DNA of 5,674 nt, from positions 1 through 5,674 of the forward strand of contig QMKU01000102.1 of assembly GCA_003646525.1 (NCBI GenBank), written 5' to 3'. This DNA is from Campylobacterota bacterium (GTDB taxonomy: Bacteria; Campylobacterota; Campylobacteria; Campylobacterales; Sulfurovaceae). This document shows, piece after piece, positions 1-4,816 of the stretch. Both the position numbers and the translations under genes were made by a program. The notes below the pieces were generated by a model that searched no databases, was not told where the DNA came from, and saw nothing but the letters and a program-made list of their open reading frames with translations. Each line of letters begins with the position of its first letter. Position 1 is the first letter of the stretch.

Positions 1-255
1 GATGCGAGGCGGATATCCGAAAGCGATTTCGGTTATGCAGTGGCAGGGATATACGACCCTGACAGCGGTGAGGTGTTTTTTGAGATTTCCCCGGTGCTGC
101 GAGCGATTCGTGATGGGGATATTTCTGCCCGCAGGTTTGCGCTGGTTCCGGGGAGAAACGGCGTCCCATTCCGTTTGAGCGGACCGGTATCTGAGGCGAT
201 TTCCCTGCGCTGTGAGTATCGCCCGGGAAAGAGAAACCCGGAGACAAGGGAGTAG
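1..255 (+). CDS. C-terminal end of an unidentified, probably beta-rich protein (5' partial)
   Basis: The frame is open from base 1 and ends at TAG 253-255, giving 84 residues of a protein whose start lies outside the window. A GTG at 40 could be read as a start, but the frame stays open upstream and there is no Shine-Dalgarno, so a truncated gene is more likely. Visible features are a stretch VFFEISPVLRAIRDGDI, then FALVPGRNGVPFRLSG, ending ISLRCEY plus a short basic tail. This alternation (strand, amphipathic helix, strand, final LxxxY strand) is reminiscent of the C-terminal half of DNRLRE/CBM96-like extracellular beta-sandwich modules, which typically read 'DVTxxVxxWxxG...GxxLxP...PxLxVxY'. 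That is a pattern impression only, and the function is unknown. The segment is visibly more GC-rich than the DNA that follows. Confidence 0.6.
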   Translation, partial: DARRISESDFGYAVAGIYDPDSGEVFFEISPVLRAIRDGDISARRFALVPGRNGVPFRLSGPVSEAISLRCEYRPGKRNPETRE

Positions 256-580
256 AGGCGAGGAAAGTCAACACAATAAAAAAGTTTGTGAGTTAATGGA
301 GGGGAAGTTATTGGGGATTTTAGTGTTTGTTAAATTAAACAGTATGACTATTATGTAAACTTGACTGATAACTTCTTGAACGACAACGAGTTTTAAAGAA
401 GACGAAATGGCACAAACTTAGGTGGGGAAGAAGTAAATTTGAACAGGCGAAAATTCTTTTGTTTTTAGGGATAATTCCCCACCCTTTTGATTTTTGTTGA
501 AGTGATTTTTATTTGCGGAAATTAGGTTGGTAAGGATTTTCCATTATATAAAAATCTTTGGAAAATTCGTAATTTTGGAC
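256..580. other. AT-rich stretch without a gene
   Basis: No reading frame here has both a credible start and useful length; the few ATG codons (for example at 407, giving three codons) stop almost at once. The stretch begins right after the left-edge gene's stop and is clearly more AT-rich than that gene. I see a short inverted repeat, CTTCTT (372-377) with AAGAAG (396-401), and the larger inverted repeat described at 421-483. A purine run, GGAGGGG near 299-305, resembles a ribosome-binding site but leads only to a 15-codon frame from a TTG at 314. Confidence 0.5.
421..483. repeat. 9-bp perfect inverted repeat with nested inner stem
   Basis: GGTGGGGAA at 421-429 is the exact reverse complement of TTCCCCACC at 475-483. 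Inside the 45-nt interval, AATTT (436-440) can pair with AAATT (451-455) around a 10-nt loop. The right arm is followed by CTTTTGATTTTTG, a T-rich run. The structure could be a long-looped intrinsic terminator on the + strand for whatever enters from the left, or a structured RNA or element end. The large loop makes a standard terminator doubtful. Confidence 0.5.
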
Positions 581-608
581 TTGACAATAGGAATTTGATG
601 TATATACT
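581..608 (+). promoter_or_regulatory. sigma70-like promoter
   Basis: TTGACA at 581-586 matches the -35 consensus exactly. TATACT at 603-608 matches the -10 consensus at five of six positions, with a 16-bp spacer. Transcription would start near 614-616. The flanking DNA is AT-rich, as expected. It points at the start-less Ser/Asn-rich frame and the hairpin at 846-875, so the transcript would be about 260 nt. An ATG at 598 lies between the boxes and would not be in this transcript. Confidence 0.5.
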
Positions 609-616
609 AAAATTCG

Positions 617-642
617 CTCCCCACAGAGGGGTGGTGTGGGAG
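617..642 (+). repeat. GC-rich hairpin at the predicted 5' end of the transcript
   Basis: CTCCCCACA (617-625) pairs with TGTGGGAG (635-642): eight base pairs with one bulged C, around a 9-nt G-rich loop. An alternative small stem pairs CCCC (619-622) with GGGG (628-631). It sits within a few bases of the transcription start predicted from the 581-608 promoter, so it would be a 5'-terminal hairpin. The GC richness stands out in this AT-rich stretch. Confidence 0.4.
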
Positions 643-654
643 AGCCAGAGATAG

Positions 655-834
655 CGAAAGAGAAAGACCGAAAGAAAAAGTAATAGTAATGAAAGTAATA
701 GTAATAAGGGTAAGGAAGATGCTGGTAATGAAGTAGGTGGTAGTTCTAATGTAAATGATAGTGTAAGAGTGAGTGAGGGTAGAGACACTAAGACTGGTTA
801 TGTGAGTGTGAGTGAAGGTAATATCTGGAAGTGA
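655..834 (+). pseudogene. Start-less Ser/Asn/Gly-rich reading frame, probable gene remnant
   Basis: Frame 1 is open for 59 codons between TAG 652-654 and TGA 832-834. It reads as a plausible hydrophilic low-complexity protein: a basic start, SNSNE/SNSNK repeats, then GKEDAGNEVGGSSNVND and a C-terminus ending GYVSVSEGNIWK. Codon use is strikingly uniform (Ser mostly AGT, Asn AAT, Gly GGT) and the strand is very poor in C. The other two + frames are broken by many stops over the same stretch. There is no ATG, and no GTG or TTG until far downstream. In the same frame upstream, ATG 598 gives MYILKFAPHRGVVWESQR before the TAG, so one nonsense mutation could separate the halves. A hairpin follows 11 bp after the stop, as expected for a gene end. 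I do not recognise the product, and an untranslated RNA is the main alternative. Confidence 0.35.
679..708 (+). repeat. Tandem 15-bp repeat (two units)
   Basis: AGTAATAGTAATGAA (679-693) is followed directly by AGTAATAGTAATAAG (694-708), matching at 13 of 15 positions. The period is a multiple of three and keeps the Ser/Asn frame (SNSNE, SNSNK), which fits a coding low-complexity repeat. Each unit itself contains AGTAAT twice. Confidence 0.75.
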
Positions 835-845
835 GAATGGTTGGT

Positions 846-875
846 ACCCCAGGGAAAGTTAGAATTCCCTGGGGT
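846..875. terminator. Perfect 11-bp hairpin, terminator-like
   Basis: ACCCCAGGGAA (846-856) and TTCCCTGGGGT (865-875) are exact reverse complements around the 8-nt loop AGTTAGAA. On the + strand the stem is followed by GTGAATTTT, a short and interrupted T-run; on the minus strand there is no T-run. It lies 11 bp after the stop of the Ser/Asn-rich frame and about 70 bp past the stop of the minus-strand ATPase. It is therefore placed between two converging transcripts and could end either. The stem is certain; its terminator role is inferred and weakened by the poor T-tract. Confidence 0.55.
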
Positions 876-943
876 GTGAATTTTATGTTGGTAAAGCAGT
901 TATTTCTTTCGGAATAAGGATTCGTTGCAGAGGTTTTCAAAGT

Positions 944-2194
944 TCAAAAATCTTCTGATGCGGTTTCAATTTCAAGGATAAACGCCTCTGCTGGCATTAT
1001 GTGAACGGTGGTGTTTTTGTAAGTGACTGTTTCGTTCTCGCCTGGCATTAGCCAGAAGGCAACCTTGGGGCTGTACTGGTCAAGAAAACTTTTAAACCCC
1101 CGGCTCAAATGGATTCCTCTGTAGCCCGATTTAATTTCTACGGGGATATTTTCCCCTATTACGAAATCTACTTCGGCGCCGCCTTTGGTACGCCAGTGGC
1201 GTAGCTTTACACCCGCTTTCCACAGCTCTGCGCCGACGGCTTGCTCCATTAGCATACCCGATGTTTCCCCCCAGTTTTTCGTGAGGGCTCTTATGAAACC
1301 CACATCAACAAATTGCGGTTTGGGGCGCTTGCGGAGTTCATTCCTTAAACTTCCCCCAAAATTTCCTACCAGTTTCAAGATGAATAATTCCTGGGCTACA
1401 TCAAGATAGCGTTGAACAGTGTGTCGGCTGCATTTTAATTCCTTGGAGAGGGTGGATATTGAGAAAATTCCCAGTTCTGTGGCAAGTATTTTTAGCAAGT
1501 TCTGGAAGATTCCCCAATCACCTCGGGATACCAGGGACAGCATATCCCGTCTTATGTGCCCGAAGGTTATGTTTTCCGCCAAAAGTCGTTTATTTTCCGG
1601 AAGTGTTTCAATCCATACCGGGGGAAACGAACCAAATTGAAGAATTTTACCCCAGATTTGCTTTAACTCATTCCGAAAAGCCTGAATTTGTGCTTTTACA
1701 TTGCTCTTGTCCAATTGGGTTTCCACAAGATTTTCAAAGAGTTCCCGCAAAGAAAAGGGGAGAAGATAAATTTCGGAGGCTCTTCCGGTGAGGTTTTCTC
1801 CTATTCCTCTGCGTCCCCAGAGGAAAATTGACCCGGTGGCTACGAAATAAACCGGCAGTTTTTCCCTTCTTACAAGGTCGTAAATTCGCTTTAGTGCTAT
1901 TCCCCCGTTTTCAATGCGCTGGAGTTCGTCAATAAAGACCCAGAGGCGTTTATCAAGCCGCTTTGTCTCCTTTGCTCTGGCTGTGAGGGATTCCGTGTCA
2001 AACAGGTATTCCCATTGGTTTGGATAATCTCCATCAACGAACAGAGTTAAATCTCCTTTTTGCTGGGCTTGAAGTTGTAGGTGTTTTAACAGGCTGGTTT
2101 TCCCGGTCTGACGGGGTCCAACTATCAGGGCTATCAGCCCTGCTTTGAGAACGCTGTGTATTTTTTTCTCTGCGGTTCGTTTTATGTATTCCAT
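944..2194 (-). CDS. AAA-type ATPase with C-terminal DUF4143-like domain
   Basis: 416 residues from ATG 2192-2194. Walker A is GPRQTGKT (26-33), Walker B is LWVFIDE with D89 and E90, and a sensor-1-like ATGS sits at 119-122, followed by LTGRA (135-139). This is the AAA_14 pattern. The middle contains a winged-helix-like stretch (ISTLSKELKCSRHTVQRYLD). The C-terminal part is DUF4143-like with a PD-(D/E)xK-type signature: EVDFVI (D343) and VEIKS (E353, K355). Family members are single ATPases of largely unknown cellular role, often in mobile or accessory DNA. I chose this start because GGAAGG ends 4 nt upstream. The 18-codon extension to TTG 2248 would begin inside the promoter's -35 box. The gene faces away from the replication-like gene and stands alone. 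The length is normal for the family and all motifs are intact, so the protein is probably active. Its link to the plasmid functions is unproven. Confidence 0.9.
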   Translation of the reverse strand: MEYIKRTAEKKIHSVLKAGLIALIVGPRQTGKTSLLKHLQLQAQQKGDLTLFVDGDYPNQWEYLFDTESLTARAKETKRLDKRLWVFIDELQRIENGGIALKRIYDLVRREKLPVYFVATGSIFLWGRRGIGENLTGRASEIYLLPFSLRELFENLVETQLDKSNVKAQIQAFRNELKQIWGKILQFGSFPPVWIETLPENKRLLAENITFGHIRRDMLSLVSRGDWGIFQNLLKILATELGIFSISTLSKELKCSRHTVQRYLDVAQELFILKLVGNFGGSLRNELRKRPKPQFVDVGFIRALTKNWGETSGMLMEQAVGAELWKAGVKLRHWRTKGGAEVDFVIGENIPVEIKSGYRGIHLSRGFKSFLDQYSPKVAFWLMPGENETVTYKNTTVHIMPAEAFILEIETASEDF

Positions 2195-2198
2195 TTTT

Positions 2199-2204
2199 CC
2201 TTCC
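2199..2204 (-). promoter_or_regulatory. Ribosome-binding site that fixes the ATPase start
   Basis: On the minus strand GGAAGG lies 4 nt upstream of ATG 2194-2192. No comparable site precedes the upstream TTG at 2248, so this site decides the start. Confidence 0.65.
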
Positions 2205-2219
2205 AAATTGGTTAGGTAA

Positions 2220-2248
2220 AGTATGAAAATAGTCAAACTATTTGTCAA
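2220..2248 (-). promoter_or_regulatory. sigma70-like promoter of the ATPase gene
   Basis: On the minus strand, TTGACA (2248-2243) is followed after 17 bp by CATACT (2225-2220). That is an exact -35 and a -10 with four of six matches at optimal spacing. Transcription would start around 2213, leaving a leader of about 20 nt that contains the GGAAGG ribosome-binding site. The spacer is filled by a palindrome. Confidence 0.55.
2227..2243. promoter_or_regulatory. 17-bp palindrome, candidate operator
   Basis: AAATAGT (2227-2233), a 3-bp centre CAA, then ACTATTT (2237-2243) form a perfect 7+7 inverted repeat. It covers the -35/-10 spacer of the ATPase promoter almost exactly. A dimeric repressor bound here would block RNA polymerase. 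No regulator gene is adjacent; autoregulation through the ATPase's own winged-helix part or a trans-acting repressor are both possible. Confidence 0.45.
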
Positions 2249-2601
2249 TATAATTTATCAATTTGGTCTTGTGAGTTTTCCCATCGGTTGGTGGTGAGAA
2301 CTGAGGGGGATGTTTTTGTCCAATTCAAATTACCCTCTTAAATCGTCTCTGAGGCGGGGTAAAACTTTTATGAGAGGAAACATACTTGCGAAAAGAAAAA
2401 ATTGTTCTGAGAGGAATCTGAGGGCGAATAAGGGCAATTTGGCGAATGGGCTGAGAGCGATTTTTGCGGCTTACCAAGAGCTCGCCTGTTCAACCTTAAG
2501 GTTCAACTGGAGGAGTTAGCGTTCGGTTTTTTTGCGGGAAGCTCTGTATTTAAGAATAGGGAGCAGGGAAAATTGGAGAGCGTGTACTAAGGGAGGTTAG
2601 T
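2249..2601. other. Divergent intergenic region with CTGAG-type repeats, possible origin or control region
   Basis: This is the gap between the divergent ATPase and replication-like genes. CTGAG followed by G/C/A-rich triplets occurs at 2301 (CTGAGGGGG), 2349 (CTGAGGCGG), 2407 (CTGAGAGGA), 2418 (CTGAGGGCG) and 2451 (CTGAGAGCG), with a related ATGAGAGGA at 2370. GGCGAAT occurs twice, at 2423 and 2441. A perfect 12-bp palindrome AACCTTAAGGTT is flanked by direct GTTCAAC copies near 2490-2510. An AT-rich patch lies at the ATPase side. Degenerate iterons upstream of a Rep gene would look like this, but no strict consensus is visible. A 69-codon frame at 2310-2519 crosses the region. Its ATG abuts GGGGG with no spacing and its sequence is unremarkable, so I do not call it a gene. 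Confidence 0.35.
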
Positions 2602-3456
2602 ATGAAAAGGGGATATTGCAACGATTTTATGAAGGCGACCTCGGAGTTTTACGCTGTCAAGATGGCGTTATATGATCAAATCGAGGAGTTTGAGGATTTT
2701 AAAGAAGATAATTTTAGGTCTGCTCAATTGGCACTTCCTCATTTGCCGGGAGCAAAATTTGAAGTTTTGTTGAGGTCTCCTGGTGAAAAAGAAGAAATCG
2801 TAAGGGAATTTGTTTCTGTCACACATCTTTCTTTGCAAGATTGGTGGCTGCAGCACATTAAAAAACATCCTGAAAGGTTTTTCTGGCATTTCTTCTACTC
2901 TCCTATAGTTACTACGGTTGATGGTAAACGGTTCTTGAAGACGCTAATTGTTAACTCGGGGAGGATTGAAAGGGAGGCATATGAATACTATCTTTCTCTT
3001 ATTCCCAAGGGTTCGGAAAATATAGATTTTGGGATTGCTAAAAAATTTTATTTAAGTAGAGGACTGCCGTTACCTGATATAATGGTTTGGACTGGTAGAG
3101 ACGCTTACCTGTATTTTTATCTTGATAAAACTTATTCGGTTGAGCAAGAATTCCATAGGATAAGCCTCGTTTACGAATTTCTTAATCTGATATACGGTAT
3201 AATTACGAAACCAGAATTTTCCCCGAGGTATATGGTGAGGGTCCCGGGTTCTTGGAGAGTTATGCATAAACGAAAAGCTCCTTTTCTGGTATCCGTGTAC
3301 CCAGTGAATGTTTATCATTGGGATGTGCTGTATTCCCTTGATGAGCTTTACAGCGCCGCTCAAAAGTACATCGGGATTCTTGCCAGGAAAATTTCACGGA
3401 AAAAGAACAGAGGGTTTCCCCGATGGAAGGTAAAGCCAGGGATGAATGGGCAGTAA
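2602..3456 (+). CDS. Probable plasmid replication protein with a degenerate prim-pol-like domain
   Basis: 284 residues. GGGAGG ends 5 nt before ATG 2602, fixing the start. I recognise a divergent archaeo-eukaryotic-primase (RepB/prim-pol) layout. A strand KTLIVNSG (113-120) sits where the catalytic DxD strand is expected. Next comes GLPLPDIMVWTGRDAYLYFYLD (154-175), corresponding to the usual 'G.P.P..ivxSGRGxHLYWxL'. It ends with RYMVRVPGSWRVMHKRK (209-225), corresponding to the family's 'RxLRLPGTxNxK'. The key residues differ: the DxD position reads N-S-G, the SxH histidine position is Tyr170, and the third acidic site is not evident. The protein may thus bind DNA without synthesising primers, or I may have the family wrong. 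Its place upstream of parA and downstream of a repeat-rich region supports a replication role. The C-terminus is strongly basic. The first 100 residues are unassigned. Confidence 0.45.
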   Translation: MKRGYCNDFMKATSEFYAVKMALYDQIEEFEDFKEDNFRSAQLALPHLPGAKFEVLLRSPGEKEEIVREFVSVTHLSLQDWWLQHIKKHPERFFWHFFYSPIVTTVDGKRFLKTLIVNSGRIEREAYEYYLSLIPKGSENIDFGIAKKFYLSRGLPLPDIMVWTGRDAYLYFYLDKTYSVEQEFHRISLVYEFLNLIYGIITKPEFSPRYMVRVPGSWRVMHKRKAPFLVSVYPVNVYHWDVLYSLDELYSAAQKYIGILARKISRKKNRGFPRWKVKPGMNGQ

Positions 3457-3458
3457 AT

Positions 3459-3482
3459 AAGTTTTACAAGAAAAACAAACTT
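3459..3482. repeat. Short A/T-rich inverted repeat after the replication-like gene
   Basis: AAGTTT (3459-3464) and AAACTT (3477-3482) are reverse complements around 12 nt, beginning 3 bp after the stop codon. TTAGGTTTTTC follows, so this could be a weak intrinsic terminator. The stem is only 6 bp and mostly A-T. Confidence 0.25.
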
Positions 3483-3485
3483 TTA

Positions 3486-3520
3486 GGTTTTTCTTTAAAA
3501 ACAGTTTTTAAGGAAAAACC
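3486..3520. repeat. 35-bp near-perfect palindrome
   Basis: GGTTTTTCTTTAAAAAC (3486-3502), a single central A, and GTTTTTAAGGAAAAACC (3504-3520) form 17-bp arms. Sixteen pairs match and one position (3494/3512) is T-G. It lies 30 bp beyond the replication-like gene's stop and about 130 bp before parA. It could be a protein-binding site for a dimer, a cruciform at an origin, a centromere site or an mRNA 3' hairpin. No T-tract follows on the + strand, which argues against a simple terminator. Confidence 0.7.
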
Positions 3521-3572
3521 ATGAAGACGAAAAACTTCAAAAAAATTTTGTTGATTTTTAATGAAAAATTTT

Positions 3573-3601
3573 TATTCATAAATTATGGTTAGAAAGATAA
3601 T
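3573..3601 (+). promoter_or_regulatory. Possible promoter of the parA operon
   Basis: GATAAT at 3596-3601 matches the -10 consensus at five of six positions. A weak -35, TATTCA (3573-3578), sits 17 bp upstream. Transcription would start near 3608, about 45 nt before parA. The palindrome CATAAATTATG (3577-3587) overlaps the -35 and spacer and is a candidate operator for the RHH protein, because type Ib partition operons are usually autorepressed by their centromere-binding protein. Confidence 0.3.
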
Positions 3602-3637
3602 CACGAAATACCTACATAAACGAAAGAACATTTTTCT

Positions 3638-3649
3638 GTAAGTACTTAC
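3638..3649. promoter_or_regulatory. 12-bp perfect palindrome next to the parA start
   Basis: GTAAGTACTTAC reads the same on both strands and ends 4 bp before parA's ATG at 3654. It occupies the place where a Shine-Dalgarno site should be, and none is present. A bound dimer would cover the translation start region in DNA; in mRNA it could fold only poorly because it has no loop. Candidate operator or centromere half-site for the RHH protein. Confidence 0.45.
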
Positions 3650-3653
3650 GAAA

Positions 3654-4400
3654 ATGAGACGGTTGGCGATCACAAATCAGAAAGGAGGCGTGGGGAAAAC
3701 CACCACAGCAGCCAATCTCGGAGCCGGATTGGCTCTGATGGGTAAAAAGGTTTTGCTGGTTGATCTTGACCCCCAGTCTGGATTAACGGTTTCCCTTGGT
3801 TTTGACCCCCAGGAGGTTTCTTACACCGTGGCAGACTTTTTGGAGAGTTCTGATTCAAAGCCCAAGTTGTTGAGTGTTGAGCCAGATAATCTTTATCTTT
3901 TGCCCTCAAACTACGATTTGACAGTTGTGGAGTATCAACTTCAAAGAAAGCGGAAGGTTTTAAGTGAGAAATTAAAAATTTTTGAGGGAGAATTTGATTA
4001 TGCGATAGTGGATTGCCCGCCATCTCTGGGTTGGTTAGTGGTGAATGCCCTTGTCTGGGCGGAGATGGTGATTGTTCCAGTGCAGGCTGAATATCTTTCA
4101 ATGATCTCTCTTGGGCGGTTTAATCAACTGTTCAATTCTATTATGGATCCCGATTCCTCGGCGGAGATTAGAGCCCTTATCACGATGTATATGAAACGGA
4201 CTTATCACTCTGAAGAAGTCCTTCAAATTCTAAGGGAACGCTTCCCAACCTTTGAAACAGTGATAACCCGCACGGTAAAATTTGCATATTCAACCGTGGC
4301 GGGGAAACCGTTGATGGTGATGTATCCCGATAGTGAACAGGCAAGACAATACAAAAACTTGGCGATGGAGGTAGAAAAATGGGCAAAAAATCGGCAGTGA
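3654..4400 (+). CDS. parA: ParA-family partition ATPase
   Basis: 248 residues, a small ParA/Soj type without an N-terminal DNA-binding domain. The deviant Walker A is KGGVGKTT (10-17), with the signature lysine K10 and catalytic-fold K15. Walker A' is LLVDLDPQ with D37 and D39, and Walker B is FDYAIVDCPPSLG (114-126) with D120. ParA dimers bind nucleoid DNA non-specifically when ATP-bound and are released by their partner-centromere complex, which moves plasmid copies apart. ATG 3654 is the only ATG between an in-frame TAA (3639-3641) and Walker A, so the start is firm although it has no visible Shine-Dalgarno. The neighbouring RHH gene overlaps its end by 22 nt. A small ParA beside a short RHH protein is the arrangement of type Ib plasmid partition systems. 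A chromosomal orphan ParA is less likely given these neighbours. Confidence 0.93.
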   Translation: MRRLAITNQKGGVGKTTTAANLGAGLALMGKKVLLVDLDPQSGLTVSLGFDPQEVSYTVADFLESSDSKPKLLSVEPDNLYLLPSNYDLTVVEYQLQRKRKVLSEKLKIFEGEFDYAIVDCPPSLGWLVVNALVWAEMVIVPVQAEYLSMISLGRFNQLFNSIMDPDSSAEIRALITMYMKRTYHSEEVLQILRERFPTFETVITRTVKFAYSTVAGKPLMVMYPDSEQARQYKNLAMEVEKWAKNRQ

Positions 4401-4816
4401 GACCGTCAATTGGCGAAGGGAAGGTTACAAAGCTTTTTATGGGGACGAAGAACTCCGCTGAGTTGGAGAAAAAAGAGTTGAACGAAGAAGTTTCAGATAT
4501 CGTGGAAGAACAGGGGGAAAAAGCGGAAGAGAAATTGGGTTTTGACCCTGAACTTGATGTGGCAGAATTGTTGGACAATCCTCCGGAGGAGGCGAAGAGT
4601 AAGTACACTTTTTCGTTGCCGTTTTACACCCTTGAGCAAATTGATAAATTGAAGTCCTGGGTCAGTAAGCGGGTTCGGGCACGCATTCCTATGTCTGCCG
4701 TTGTAGCTGTGTGCGTGGAGTATACTGCCAGACATTTGGGAGACAAAGAAGACGCTATGGAGATTTTGAAACTATTTTTGGAGAAGAGAAAAGATTTTGG
4801 GAAGAAGAAAAAATGA
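4379..4816 (+). CDS. Probable ParA partner with C-terminal ribbon-helix-helix-like fold
   Basis: 145 residues. GGAGG ends 7 nt before ATG 4379, and the gene overlaps parA by 22 nt. The N-terminal 70 residues are charged and probably disordered: a basic tip (MGKKSAVRPSIGEGK), then an acidic stretch around 28-70. Residues 75-120 look like a ribbon-helix-helix domain: strand KYTFSLPFY, helix LEQIDKLKSWVSKRV, turn ARIPMS, helix AVVAVCVEYTARHL. A further amphipathic helix and a lysine-rich tail (KKKK) end the protein. In type Ib partition, an RHH protein with a flexible basic N-tail (ParG-like) binds the centromere, represses the par operon and stimulates ParA's ATPase. By position and shape this protein would do the same, with sites expected in the palindrome-rich region before parA. 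It is longer than ParG. The RHH call rests on predicted pattern, not a family hit. Confidence 0.6.
   Translation: MGKKSAVRPSIGEGKVTKLFMGTKNSAELEKKELNEEVSDIVEEQGEKAEEKLGFDPELDVAELLDNPPEEAKSKYTFSLPFYTLEQIDKLKSWVSKRVRARIPMSAVVAVCVEYTARHLGDKEDAMEILKLFLEKRKDFGKKKK

Noticed and set aside
522..788. 88-codon minus-strand frame with a leucine-rich, membrane-like segment
   Set aside because: The Leu run is the antisense of the AGTAAT repeats, the GTG start has no ribosome-binding site, and the + strand carries the promoter, low-complexity frame and hairpin. Treated as a shadow.
2194..2248. N-terminal extension of the ATPase to a TTG at 2248
   Set aside because: The TTG is part of the -35 box, so it would lie upstream of the transcript, and the internal ATG has a good ribosome-binding site and family-like start.
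2310..2519. 69-codon + frame in the divergent intergenic region
   Set aside because: Its ATG directly abuts GGGGG with no spacing, the product shows no recognisable pattern, and it lies in repeat-bearing DNA. An internal ATG at 2370 has no better site. Possible but unsupported.
3070..3363. 97-codon minus-strand frame within the replication-like gene
   Set aside because: It lies fully inside a gene with a strong start and coherent sequence; its translation shows no domain pattern.
4711..4812. N-terminal extension of the nucleotidyltransferase to 4711
   Set aside because: It would overlap 100 bp of the RHH gene, and the family begins just before the first helix as in the 4813 start, which shares ATGA with the upstream stop.
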